The position numbers were made by a program, and so were the translations under genes. From an uncultured Eggerthella sp. (lineage in GTDB: Bacteria; Actinomycetota; Coriobacteriia; Coriobacteriales; Eggerthellaceae), in contig CABQIW010000033.1 in NCBI GenBank assembly GCA_902464295.1, positions 1 to 21,184 on the forward strand: a DNA stretch of 21,184 bases. Reading direction: 5' to 3'. Numbering within the stretch: the first letter of the stretch is position 1; the number at the start of each line of letters is the position of its first letter. Below are positions 1 to 7,376 of the stretch, piece after piece. The notes beneath the pieces are model-generated. The model saw nothing but the letters and a program-made list of their open reading frames with translations, was not told where the DNA came from and made no database searches.

Positions 1-1
1 T

Positions 2-121
2 GGCTACACGCCCGATGAGATCGAGCAGATGGATGGCACCTCGGTGCTCTGCTATAGCGGCGAGGAGATGCCCGAATCGGTGTTCGTCCCCAGCTACGGG
101 CCGCGTTCGAAGAGGGATTAA
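2..121 (+). CDS. CaiB/BaiF family (class III) CoA-transferase, C-terminal fragment
   Basis: Only the last 39 codons are in the window, read in the frame that starts at base 2 and ends with TAA at 119-121. The peptide begins GYTPDEIEQMDGT and continues through an acidic stretch to a basic end (PRSKRD). It matches the layout of the C-terminal tail of the complete CoA-transferase at 4937-6247, which reads GYSDEEIAKIAEDGG in the same place and also carries about 30 more residues after that helix. This makes it the tail of a third class III CoA-transferase. Such enzymes move CoA between carboxylic acids through an aspartyl-CoA thioester; the catalytic part lies outside the window. There is no terminator before the TetR gene 48 nt downstream, so the two are probably co-transcribed. 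The assignment rests on a short tail and is moderate. Confidence 0.6.
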   Translation, partial: GYTPDEIEQMDGTSVLCYSGEEMPESVFVPSYGPRSKRD

Positions 122-169
122 GAAAGCACAGCGCACTAGATCACGGCGAAAGCACAGAAGGGAGGATTC

Positions 170-826
170 ATGGTAACGGCCGTCGCGAATGTGACCATGC
201 GCGAGAGTAAAGCGAGGTCAACGATGCAAAAAAGAGCAGGACATTCTCTGCCGCATTTCATCGTCAGTCGTTCGATCAGCAACTCGGATAAGACGAAATG
301 GAGGATCGTGGGTGCTCTTGAAAAGGCTCTTAAGAAAAAGCCTTTCAATAAAGTGAACGTCGTCGATATGACCGACGAATGTCACATCGCTCGTCAAACC
401 TTCTACAACCATTTTCTCGACAAACAAGATGTTGTGAATTGGCTGAACATGCAACTCGACATGAAAACGCTCGGCCGTATCGGCATCGATCTCACGTGGC
501 GAGAAGCAGTGCGTATGAAGCTTGAGATCATGAAGGCAAAACAGCGCCTGTTTGCAAGCCTCTATGAAGCCGAGAGCACGATGGGGCTCTTCAGCAATGA
601 AGCGAACATCACGTTCGAGAACTACGTCGCCAATATTACCCGCATTACGGGCAAGACGCTCAATGCCCATGAATCCGATCTCTTGAAGATATATTGCTAC
701 GGCACATCACGCCTGATAGCTGAATGGATCATGAGCGGCGCGAAGGAGCCGATAGCAGAGCTTATGCAGGCAAGCGAGCATGCTCTCCCGCTTTTCGTGC
801 AGCGCATCTTCCTTGCATCTCGTTAG
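170..826 (+). CDS. TetR/AcrR family transcriptional regulator 1
   Basis: This 218-residue protein has a TetR-type helix-turn-helix at about residues 45-90. The recognition-helix region reads IARQTFYNHFLDKQDVV, the family's usual TFYxHFxxK pattern. The rest is helical, as expected for the ligand-binding and dimerisation domain. The N-terminal arm before the DNA-binding domain is long (about 40 residues) and basic. The ATG at 170 has GGAGG at 161-165 but only 4 nt of spacing. An internal ATG at 224 (residue 19) has GAGG 6 nt upstream and is an equally possible start. It follows a CoA-transferase tail and precedes an MFS carrier, so it may sense a substrate or acyl-CoA of this pathway. That role is inferred from position only. 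Confidence 0.85.
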   Translation: MVTAVANVTMRESKARSTMQKRAGHSLPHFIVSRSISNSDKTKWRIVGALEKALKKKPFNKVNVVDMTDECHIARQTFYNHFLDKQDVVNWLNMQLDMKTLGRIGIDLTWREAVRMKLEIMKAKQRLFASLYEAESTMGLFSNEANITFENYVANITRITGKTLNAHESDLLKIYCYGTSRLIAEWIMSGAKEPIAELMQASEHALPLFVQRIFLASR

Positions 827-867
827 TCCAATGGCGAACAGGATGCAAAACACTAAATTGGTGGACT

Positions 868-904
868 GACCCGGGATTAACGGAGCTTAATATCGGGTCT
901 TTTC
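868..904 (+). terminator. Rho-independent terminator after TetR 1
   Basis: Arms 868-880 and 887-899 pair over 13 positions with one mismatch and one G-T wobble, around a 6-nt loop, followed by TTTTT at 900-904. Its dyad symmetry means it could instead, or also, serve as an operator for the MFS gene that starts 50 nt later. Confidence 0.7.
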
Positions 905-953
905 CATACATCGCTAAAGGTTTGGAAACAACTATTTATGGAAAGGAGAGGTT

Positions 954-2351
954 ATGGCAGAAAAAGTTAAAATCGCACGTCAAGGCATGACGTGGCGACA
1001 TATCGCTATTGTTGTCACCATGTGCTTGTCGATCTTTACTGCAGTAGGCATCATCTTTACTGCTGCAGGCTTGTGTTATCGCCCCGTTGCACAGCATTTC
1101 GGTGTTCCGGTCTCACAAGTTTCTCTGTACATCACCTTTGTTTATTTAGGCCAGATGGCTGGTGGTGTTCCAGGAGGTCTTCTCTTTGACAAGTTCAATG
1201 CGAAGACCGTCTGTTGCGTCGCAGCTATCTTGGTCGTCGTGCCTTACATCGGGTTCGCTTTCTATCCAGCGATCTGGTGCTATTGGGTAGCTGGCTTCAT
1301 CATTGGTCTCGGTCTTGCAGTTGTTGAATTTACGATGACCGCAGGTATCTTGAGCCGCTGGTTCCACACCAACTACGGCACCGTGACTGGTATCGTCTTC
1401 GCATTCACTGGCGTTGGCGGTGTTGTCTGGAACCTGATCGGCCAGATCGTTCTCGGTCCCCAGCTCGCTGGCTGGCATGAGCTCTACATCATCTTCTCGA
1501 TCTGTATGCTCGTTGGTACTCTTCCGTTCATTGCAATATTCGTTAAGCGTACGCCAGAAGAGTGCGGCACGCTCCCGTTCGGCATGCCGATCGACAAAGA
1601 GGCCATGGAGAACGAACTTGCTGCTGAAGAAGCGCTTGCCAAAGGAGAGGCAGAAGAGGGCTTCAAGGCAAAAGAAGTTCTCAAGTTCCCCTTCTTCTGG
1701 ACGCTGCTTTTGGGTGCTGGTTTGTTGAACACCATCACTACCATGTCTCAGCTGTTCGCGACCTATGTTCAGTTCCTCGGTCATGAAGGCTGGTATGGCG
1801 CTGAGCCGCTCGTTGCGTTATTGCTCCTGTCCGGTACGCTGGAGGCGTTTGCTTCAGCAGGCCAGGGCGGCGGCAAGGTCTTGATCGGCTTTATCGAATC
1901 GCATTCGCTCTATGCCGCACAGATCATCGGTTATTGCGGTGGTGTGATCGGCCTTTTGATGATGTGGTGGTTCCCGCAGATCCTGGGCGAAGGCGGCATT
2001 TGGCCGATGTTCTTCGGAGGTCTGTTCTATGGCCTTGCTTATGCGTGCTCGACAGCGATGTTACCGTTCCTTGTTAGGCAGGTATTTGGCGGGCGCGATT
2101 TCGACAAGATATATTCGTGGATGATCTCGGTGTTCAATGGTATTGGAGCGTTGGGTGCGACCGGCTGGGCACTTGTTGCCGAGGGCTTCGGTTGGCACGG
2201 CTTCTTCATTGGTGGCATTATCGTCCTTACGATTACCTTTGGCTTGTTGGGCTACACTTGGCACGCTGGCGACAAAGCACGCCGCAAGACTTGGTTCAAG
2301 TCCGATGCCGAGCTTGCTGCTGAGGCTCATAAAGCCGTGGAAAGCGCTTAA
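954..2351 (+). CDS. MFS transporter 1, oxalate/formate antiporter-like
   Basis: This 465-residue protein is very hydrophobic and consistent with 12 membrane helices in two six-helix halves. A charged central cytoplasmic loop lies at about residues 198-243 and includes the acidic run EEALAKGEAEEG. The loop between helices 2 and 3 (GGLLFDKFNAK, about residues 74-84) is a degenerate form of the MFS GxLxDRxGR motif. The first-helix region carries GLCYRPVA, shared with the two other carriers of this window (12639 and 14470). Family members exchange or import small organic anions across the cytoplasmic membrane. The start at 954 is supported by AGGAGAGG just upstream. It is followed 96 nt later by a small membrane protein gene with no clear terminator between, so they probably form one transcript. 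It is the most divergent of the three carriers. The substrate is unknown, probably a carboxylate given the CoA-transferase neighbours. Confidence 0.88.
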   Translation: MAEKVKIARQGMTWRHIAIVVTMCLSIFTAVGIIFTAAGLCYRPVAQHFGVPVSQVSLYITFVYLGQMAGGVPGGLLFDKFNAKTVCCVAAILVVVPYIGFAFYPAIWCYWVAGFIIGLGLAVVEFTMTAGILSRWFHTNYGTVTGIVFAFTGVGGVVWNLIGQIVLGPQLAGWHELYIIFSICMLVGTLPFIAIFVKRTPEECGTLPFGMPIDKEAMENELAAEEALAKGEAEEGFKAKEVLKFPFFWTLLLGAGLLNTITTMSQLFATYVQFLGHEGWYGAEPLVALLLLSGTLEAFASAGQGGGKVLIGFIESHSLYAAQIIGYCGGVIGLLMMWWFPQILGEGGIWPMFFGGLFYGLAYACSTAMLPFLVRQVFGGRDFDKIYSWMISVFNGIGALGATGWALVAEGFGWHGFFIGGIIVLTITFGLLGYTWHAGDKARRKTWFKSDAELAAEAHKAVESA

Positions 2352-2393
2352 TCGGTCCGCCTTATACATGCATTCATTTAGCGATGTTAAATA

Positions 2394-2426
2394 GAGAGGG
2401 GAGGGGCATGTTGCTCCTCCCCCTTC
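2394..2426 (+). other. GC-rich intercistronic hairpin
   Basis: The purine-rich arm at 2396-2407 and the pyrimidine-rich arm at 2413-2424 pair almost perfectly around a 5-nt loop between MFS 1 and the small membrane protein gene. There is no U-run after it, so it looks more like an RNA-stabilising or partial-attenuation structure than a true terminator. Confidence 0.55.
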
Positions 2427-2447
2427 GTCTCGATAGAGGAGCGCTTT

Positions 2448-2891
2448 ATGGCTAAGACAAATAAACCCGGACTGCTGCTCAATGGAAGGGCGCAGCTCGA
2501 ATTCCTTGTTCGCGTACTTAATCCTGCTCTGTTCGTGATGCTGCTTGGCGGCATTCTTCTTCATTTCGATCCCTATGCGTTAGTGGTCGTTGGCGTGGTC
2601 GGATATGCCGTTTGGGGTGTCTTGAACTTCTACCTGCGAAGGGCTAAACGTAAAGATGCGATCGTGCTCATGGCGAAGAAGAAAAAGAAGAAGAATGTTT
2701 CCGAGGTGCAGTTGGGCTTCGACTATGGTCTGGTGGCTTCTTTGCTCAATCCCATTACGCTGATCGTTCTCTTCGCCGGTATTTTCCAAGCCTGGCCTAT
2801 TTGGCTTTTGGTCACGATCGGCGTTATCGGCTATGGCGGATGGGGCATTTGCACCTATCTTGATCGCAAGCATCCTATACAGATCAAATAA
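2448..2891 (+). CDS. Small four-helix membrane protein made of two repeated modules (unknown family)
   Basis: I do not recognise a named family for this 147-residue protein. It has four predicted membrane segments at about 21-40, 42-61, 95-115 and 117-137, arranged as two hairpins. The two halves are internal repeats. Each has an Asn-Pro at the start of the first helix (N25-P26; N101-P102) and a Gly-Tyr exactly 27 residues further on (G52-Y53; G128-Y129), within GVVGY or GVIGY. The halves are joined by a very basic linker, RRAKRKD followed by MAKKKKKKN at 75-83. The Met at residue 75 suggests that two once-separate genes fused. The 78-residue protein at 11945 is a single copy of the same module. 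A GAGGAG lies 6 nt before the ATG. It probably shares a transcript with MFS 1 and is closed by the terminator at 2916. A role as a membrane partner or anchor is inference. Confidence 0.85.
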   Translation: MAKTNKPGLLLNGRAQLEFLVRVLNPALFVMLLGGILLHFDPYALVVVGVVGYAVWGVLNFYLRRAKRKDAIVLMAKKKKKKNVSEVQLGFDYGLVASLLNPITLIVLFAGIFQAWPIWLLVTIGVIGYGGWGICTYLDRKHPIQIK

Positions 2892-2915
2892 GACTGTTCT
2901 ATTCAGTTCCGAGCT

Positions 2916-2956
2916 CAACAACGCCGCGAGATCCGAGCGATATCGCGGCGTTGTTG
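2916..2956 (+). terminator. Strong hairpin terminator after the MFS 1 / small membrane protein operon
   Basis: A perfect 14-bp stem (2916-2929 with 2943-2956) encloses a 13-nt loop 24 nt after the stop codon. The downstream tail is only moderately T-rich, so termination may be partial. Confidence 0.7.
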
Positions 2957-3336
2957 TATGCCATTGCGTTTTGCAGCTTTGTTTGCCTTGCACTTTAGTT
3001 CTGCGCTTCTGCCCTGCTTGTTCAACGGCGCATCATGAGTCGTTTTCGCCCAATGGCGAAAGGTAGGTTTTGGCATTTCTAAACGATGCGAAAAGGCGCT
3101 AGTGACAGAGTGCGCAAGCTGTCTAAAACGCTTTGGACCGAGGTGGACATTTTGACCGATATGCCTTATTTGCTCACCCCAAAAATGGCTGTTTACCTGG
3201 GAGTTCTAGAATTATTTCAGTTATTGGAAACGCGTGAAACAGGGTTGTCAAGCGGCTTGTATGAGGGCCTATGATGCAGGGAGAACAAGCGTAAGAACTT
3301 CAACCTTGGTATGCGCTCAGTGCTGGGGGAGAAGCT
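2957..3336 (+). other. Non-coding leader/promoter region before the first complete CoA-transferase
   Basis: I see no convincing gene here. A 62-codon open frame at 3086-3274 has no ribosome-binding site and no recognisable protein. A perfect 7-bp hairpin with a CAAT loop lies at 3044-3061. A degenerate copy of the window's recurrent spaced motif (GGACA...TG, see findings) lies at 3143-3168. A poor promoter candidate is TTGTCA near 3244 with TATGAT near 3269, but its 19-nt spacing is long. The region carries the control signals of the gene at 3337, but none of these is firmly established. Confidence 0.4.
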
Positions 3337-4506
3337 ATGAACAAGCCTTTTGAAAACCTTACCGTTCTCGACCTATCGCGTTATCTGCTCGGCGCCTATC
3401 CGAGCCTCTATTTAGCCGATTTTGGCGCGCGAGTCATCAAGGTGGAAGACACCAAAGTGGGCGATTACTGCCGTCAGGAAGAGCCGCAGATCGACGGCGA
3501 AAGCTATTACCACTATGCGCTCAACCGTAATAAAGAAAGCGTATCCTTCAATCTGAAGGATCCCGAGGTGTTGGATGCCTTCTATAAATTAGTCATCTCT
3601 GCCGATGTTATCATCGAAAACTATCGTCCTGGCGTTGCTAAACGCTTGGGGATCGACTACGAGACGCTCTCAGCGATCAATCCTCGGATCATCTACTGCT
3701 CTCTTTCTGCTTATGGTCAGAATGATCCTCGCAGCTTGAGTGCTTTGCATGATGTCAACATCGTTACGCAGACTGGTTATTATGATCTGACCCAAGGAGC
3801 TCTTGCGCTGCTCTCTCCTGCCGATTTCGCTGCTGCAATGGTAGCGATCCAGAGCATCCTAACGGCTCTCATCCAGCGGGGGATGACGAATAGGGGAGCG
3901 CATCTCGATGTCGCGATGTATGATTCGCTCGTTTGGTGGAACGCCATGCTCGATTCGCGCTGGTTCTTCTTCGGTAAGGATTTCCCCAGCTCAAGGCGCG
4001 AGTATCCTTCCATCGGCTACAACATCTATCGCACGAAAGATGATCAGCTCGTTGCGTTCGGTTTTTACGAAACGAACTTCTGGGATGATTTTTGTCATGA
4101 AATAGGCTGCGAAGAACTCTGCGGCATGCTCAAGAACACCAAAGAGGAGAACCCTGAAGGATATGCCAAGATCCAAGAGGTCGCGGCGAGCAAGACGCAC
4201 GATGAATGGGGAGAATGGAACAGCGCGGGCAAGCATCCTATCACGCCCATTTTCAGCAAGACCGACGCAGTCGAATATGCGCTTGAAAACTCCCCAGGAT
4301 TGCTCGCCTACGTTGATTATCCTCGTATCGGCACGGTGCTTCAGACAAATACGCCACATGTGATCGGCGAGGTGAGGGCAGATCTATCTGAGGCTCGCGA
4401 GCCGGAGCTCTTAGGAGAATCGAGCGCCAAGGTGCTTCGCGAGCTTGGGCTCAGCGATGCGAAGATCGCCGAGCTGGAAGAGAAGGGTTCCATCGTTGTA
4501 GGGTAG
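3337..4506 (+). CDS. CaiB/BaiF family class III CoA-transferase
   Basis: At 389 residues this enzyme has a typical length. It opens with the family signature, a short beta strand LTVLDLSRYLLGAYPSLYLADFGARVIKVED in which DFGARVIKVE is the conserved CoA-site loop. It continues with ENYRPG at 94-99 and the CSLSAYGQ segment. The catalytic aspartate should be D163 (SPADFAAAM), matching the aspartate that forms the acyl-enzyme anhydride in formyl-CoA transferase. Family members exchange CoA between a donor acyl-CoA and an incoming acid without ATP; CaiB and BaiF act on L-carnitine and bile acids respectively. The ATG at 3337 is preceded by GGGGGAG about 5 nt upstream. It is monocistronic, between a long leader and the terminator at 4591. 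It lacks the C-terminal extension of the 436-residue enzyme downstream, so the two are not recent duplicates and may handle different acids. Confidence 0.9.
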   Translation: MNKPFENLTVLDLSRYLLGAYPSLYLADFGARVIKVEDTKVGDYCRQEEPQIDGESYYHYALNRNKESVSFNLKDPEVLDAFYKLVISADVIIENYRPGVAKRLGIDYETLSAINPRIIYCSLSAYGQNDPRSLSALHDVNIVTQTGYYDLTQGALALLSPADFAAAMVAIQSILTALIQRGMTNRGAHLDVAMYDSLVWWNAMLDSRWFFFGKDFPSSRREYPSIGYNIYRTKDDQLVAFGFYETNFWDDFCHEIGCEELCGMLKNTKEENPEGYAKIQEVAASKTHDEWGEWNSAGKHPITPIFSKTDAVEYALENSPGLLAYVDYPRIGTVLQTNTPHVIGEVRADLSEAREPELLGESSAKVLRELGLSDAKIAELEEKGSIVVG

Positions 4507-4590
4507 CGGTCTGCTTCTGGTCCAACCATGGTATAGGGTGGTGCGTGCTCTTTCTCTCTTCCCTTTGAGCAGGCGCATCAATCCTAGCGG

Positions 4591-4633
4591 GGGTCTATTC
4601 CTGGTTAAGAGGGATAGACCCTTTTCTGCTTTT
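4591..4633 (+). terminator. Rho-independent terminator after CoA-transferase (3337-4506)
   Basis: An 11-bp stem with one imperfect pair (4591-4601 with 4611-4621) around a 9-nt loop is followed by TTTTCTGCTTTT. Confidence 0.85.
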
Positions 4634-4693
4634 GAGGTGGCGCGGCGTTCTGCGCACGCCATGAAGAGGGCTGGACTTTACTTAACAAAGCCA

Positions 4694-4734
4694 TTTGTCC
4701 GAGAAGTTTCGGACAAAATCATAGAATTGTCTAA
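4694..4734 (+). promoter_or_regulatory. Candidate operator: TTTGTCCGA/TCGGACAAA dyad with a spaced motif copy
   Basis: Perfect 9-bp inverted arms at 4694-4702 and 4709-4717 are separated by 6 nt. The right arm is also the start of one copy of the recurrent motif TYGGACARA-N9-YTG, whose TTG falls at 4727-4729. It lies about 230 nt before the CoA-transferase start at 4937 and downstream of the previous terminator. This is the most symmetrical instance of the GGACA-type site in the window, as expected for a dimeric regulator. No U-run follows, so it is unlikely to be a terminator. Confidence 0.55.
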
Positions 4735-4834
4735 ATGACGAATCTCGATTTTTCTCAAAACGCCACCAAAACTAAATGACATAGGGGAAAATGGCACCAA
4801 AAATAAACAGTTTGGTAAACTTTTTTTCTCAAGT

Positions 4835-4860
4835 TTGGACAAACACGCATTACTGACCAT
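4835..4860 (+). promoter_or_regulatory. Candidate regulator site (TTGGACAAA-N9-CTGACCAT)
   Basis: This copy of the recurrent spaced motif lies 102 nt before the ATG at 4937. It is itself nearly symmetric at its left end (GTTTG-GA-CAAAC, 4833-4844). The CTGACCAT part recurs at exactly the same offset in the copy before MFS 3 (14287-14312). A further inverted pair, GTATG...CATAC, sits between here and the start codon. Confidence 0.5.
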
Positions 4861-4936
4861 CCAAACCGTATGGGCCGAACGTCATACTAGAAAAGAACCA
4901 AAATAACTGGTTGTGGAATGAAAGGAGAAATTCTGT

Positions 4937-6247
4937 ATGTCAACTACAGAAAAGCTCAATGGCTATGGCCCGCTCGCTGGCGTTAAAGTTGTTGAACTCT
5001 GCGAATGGGTAGCTGCTCCTGCTTGTGTGCGTTGTCTCTCTGAAATGGGTGCAACGGTCATCAAGGTCGAGCCGCCCTACGGTGATGCTCAGCGTACTCA
5101 GGGTCCTGGCTTCGGTTGCGAGCAGACCGACATGGAAGATCCTACGATCGACCTTAACAACACCAACAAGAACTTCGTTTCTATCAATCTGAAGAACGAA
5201 GAAGGCATGAAGTTCATGAAGAAGCTTCTTGCTGACGCAGATATCTTCGTGAACAATCTGCGCGACAAAGCTCTTAACAAGATGGGTCTCGACTATGAGA
5301 CGCTTCACAAAGAGTTCCCTACCCTCATCTGGGCTCAGATGCGCGGTTATGGCGAGTATGGTCCTGAAAAGGACAGCCCCGGTTTCGACGCAGTCTGCTG
5401 GGCTGCTCGTGGTGGCGTTGCAAACGTTTTCCGTGAGGACGGCGAGTCTCCTGCAATCGCTCCTCAGGCATTCGGCGACTACAATGTTGGCCACATGCTG
5501 GCAACCGGTATCGTCTCTGCGCTCTTCAATCGTACCCGTACCGGCAAGGGCGAAAAGGTCGTAACCAACCTCTATGCTGGCGCTATTTGGGGCGGTAACA
5601 TCGGTATCTGCGCAACGCAGTTCGGTGCTCCTTATCCTAAATCTCGTAAGCACGTTCCCAACCCCTTCAACAATACCTATCGCACCTATGACGACAAGTG
5701 GATCTACATCTGCATGCCGCAGTACGACAAGTATTACCCGATGATGATGGGTCTGTTCGGTCACGAGGATCAGATCGAGAATCCTGACACCAACAACCTC
5801 ACCTCGCTCAAGGCTTCTGGCAAGAACGTCGAGGTTATCGATTGGCTCGAGAAGGCATTCGCTAAGAAGACCTTCGATGAGTGGATGGCGATCTTCAAAG
5901 AGAACGAAGTACCTGCTCAGAAGTGCTTCCGTTACACCGACGTCGTCAAGGACGAAGAGGCATACGATAACGATGCTCTCCGTATGGTCGAGTACGAAGC
6001 TTATGGCAAGCGCGCTCTGCCGATGACCCCGGTTCGCTTTGGCAGCTATGGTGATCCCCCGGTCGTTCTCTCCAAGCCCATCGGTTATCACACTGCTGAA
6101 TTCATGCATGATTACGGCTATTCCGATGAAGAGATCGCTAAGATCGCTGAAGACGGCGGCGTAGTTGTCTACGACGGTCCGGAAATCGAAGACCGCATCT
6201 TCGTTTCCAAGCGTCAGGCTGCTGGCGAAGCACCTTGCAACTGGTAA
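4937..6247 (+). CDS. CaiB/BaiF family class III CoA-transferase, long form
   Basis: This 436-residue enzyme has the family N-terminal signature (VKVVELCEWVAAPACVRCL, then EMGATVIKVEPP at about 36-47). The catalytic aspartate is predicted at D181 in QAFGDYNVG, followed by the conserved ALFNRTRTGKGEKV helix and turn. The lower lobe includes the NPFNNTYRTYDDKWI strand. It ends with a C-terminal extension (GYSDEEIAKIAEDGG onward) that matches the tail of the truncated gene at 2-121. Expected function is ATP-independent CoA transfer onto a carboxylate, as for CaiB or BaiF; the substrate is not identifiable. AAAGGAGA lies about 9 nt before the ATG. Codons are strongly biased (AAG for Lys, CTC for Leu, CGT for Arg), more so than in the 3337 gene, suggesting high expression. 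It is transcribed alone from a leader with several candidate operator sites and ends at the terminator at 6270. Confidence 0.92.
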   Translation: MSTTEKLNGYGPLAGVKVVELCEWVAAPACVRCLSEMGATVIKVEPPYGDAQRTQGPGFGCEQTDMEDPTIDLNNTNKNFVSINLKNEEGMKFMKKLLADADIFVNNLRDKALNKMGLDYETLHKEFPTLIWAQMRGYGEYGPEKDSPGFDAVCWAARGGVANVFREDGESPAIAPQAFGDYNVGHMLATGIVSALFNRTRTGKGEKVVTNLYAGAIWGGNIGICATQFGAPYPKSRKHVPNPFNNTYRTYDDKWIYICMPQYDKYYPMMMGLFGHEDQIENPDTNNLTSLKASGKNVEVIDWLEKAFAKKTFDEWMAIFKENEVPAQKCFRYTDVVKDEEAYDNDALRMVEYEAYGKRALPMTPVRFGSYGDPPVVLSKPIGYHTAEFMHDYGYSDEEIAKIAEDGGVVVYDGPEIEDRIFVSKRQAAGEAPCNW

Positions 6248-6269
6248 TCGCTTAGCACACGCTCACAAG

Positions 6270-6305
6270 AAGACCCCGTTGGATATGTTCCAGCGGGGTC
6301 TTTTC
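6270..6305 (+). terminator. Rho-independent terminator between convergent genes
   Basis: A 14-bp stem with one wobble (6270-6283 with 6289-6302), loop of 5, runs into TTTTC. It lies between the CoA-transferase (plus) and the crotonase (minus) and may serve both, although the minus-side tail is less T-rich. Confidence 0.82.
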
Positions 6306-6334
6306 ATGTGTGCTGCTTCAGTGCGTTCTGCAGC

Positions 6335-7135
6335 TTATCGTCCCTTCCACTGCGGTGCGCGTTTTTCGCGGAATGCCGTTGTGCCTTCGGCGGCATCTTC
6401 CGAATTAGCTGCGAGCTCTTGGTACATGTCCATCATGCGCCAGCCATCGGATTCGGCGAGGAAGCTCTTGTCCATCGAATCGTAGACCGCTTGCTTGATG
6501 AGGCTTAGTGCATAAGGACCATTTGCCATGATGGCTTTCGCGAGCGAGAGAGCCGCGTCCATCAGCTCTTCTTCAGGCACCGCTCGGTTTGCCAGCCCCC
6601 ATTGAACAGCGGTGGCTGCATCGATCGGTGCGCCCGTGAGTAGAAGCTCCATGGCATGCTTGAGATGGATCGAACGACCGATGCGGAGGGGAGCGCCTCC
6701 GTTGCCGGGGAACAATCCGCTCTTTGCTTCAGGGAAGGCAACCATGCCATCATCGGTGAGAATCGCAAGGTCGGCTGCGAGCAGCATCTCAGCACCGCCG
6801 CCTACCACTTTCCCATTGGCTGCAAGGATGATAGGCTTCTTCCAAAGTTTGCGCGTCATAGCGCCCGTGCCCCAAGTTTCTCTCCCCTTGGGCGGATGGA
6901 GCGTTTTCTCGTTGTATTCCTTAAGGTCTGCCCCTGCGCAAAACACCTTACCCGTGTTGGTCAAGATGGCTACCTTGGCTTCATCATCATCGTCGAAGAG
7001 TTCGAAGGCATCGCACAATTCGGCCCACATAGCCGAATTGATCGCATTGCGCGCTTCAGGTCGATCGAGCGTGATGATGAATGCGCCCTCGTTCTTCTCG
7101 ATGCTCAGGTATTCGAATGCTGGCATTTGTTCCAT
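6335..7135 (-). CDS. Enoyl-CoA hydratase/isomerase (crotonase) family, CaiD-like
   Basis: This 266-residue crotonase-fold protein starts at the ATG at 7135, 4 nt from a GGGGGA. A longer in-frame reading from 7273 adds 46 residues without family similarity. It shows the oxyanion-hole segment CAGADLKEY (about 66-74) and the second segment VVGGGAEML. Glutamates E116 (GGGAE) and E136 (FPEAK) match the two catalytic acids of enoyl-CoA hydratase. The C-terminus EDAAEGTTAFREKRAPQWKGR closely resembles the end of carnitinyl-CoA dehydratase CaiD. Expected reaction: reversible addition or removal of water on a 2-enoyl-CoA in the cytosol. It sits 3' of the oxidoreductase operon on the same strand, behind a terminator-like double hairpin, so it is probably transcribed separately or at a reduced level. 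The family is certain; CaiD-type chemistry is likely, but the actual substrate is unknown. Confidence 0.9.
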   Translation of the reverse strand: MEQMPAFEYLSIEKNEGAFIITLDRPEARNAINSAMWAELCDAFELFDDDDEAKVAILTNTGKVFCAGADLKEYNEKTLHPPKGRETWGTGAMTRKLWKKPIILAANGKVVGGGAEMLLAADLAILTDDGMVAFPEAKSGLFPGNGGAPLRIGRSIHLKHAMELLLTGAPIDAATAVQWGLANRAVPEEELMDAALSLAKAIMANGPYALSLIKQAVYDSMDKSFLAESDGWRMMDMYQELAANSEDAAEGTTAFREKRAPQWKGR

Positions 7136-7286
7136 ATGGTCCCCCGTCTTTTTGAAGCTGTGAGCTTCGTTGTGCATGGATGATGCTCGGCTCAATCTAT
7201 GCTTGAGAACAGAGGCTCGGGTTATTCTGCAGGCGTAGGCAAGAGCACGAGTTTCGATGCTTTCGTTATACAAGAAAGGGGATATG

Positions 7287-7346
7287 AAAAGAAGAGCGCA
7301 TTTATGCGCATCGCCTCTGAAACGGAGCTTCGCTTCAGAGGCGATG
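7287..7346 (-). terminator. Double-hairpin terminator after the Gfo/Idh/MocA oxidoreductase
   Basis: Read on the minus strand, a 13-bp perfect stem (arms 7334-7346 and 7309-7321, with further near-pairing inside the loop) is followed by a second 6-bp hairpin (7296-7309) and a T-rich tail, TCTTCTTTTC. The two hairpins share one base, c7309. It should end transcription from the 8531/7377 operon before the crotonase gene. Confidence 0.72.
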
Positions 7347-7376
7347 GAAGGGATCGCATTAGTGCGAAACGGGTTC

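Noticed and set aside
3086..3274. A 62-codon open frame before the first complete CoA-transferase
   Set aside because: It has no ribosome-binding site, no recognisable protein character, and overlaps candidate control signals.
7136..7273. A 46-residue N-terminal extension of the crotonase
   Set aside because: It is not hydrophobic or conserved-looking, and a good GGGGGA site supports the start at 7135.
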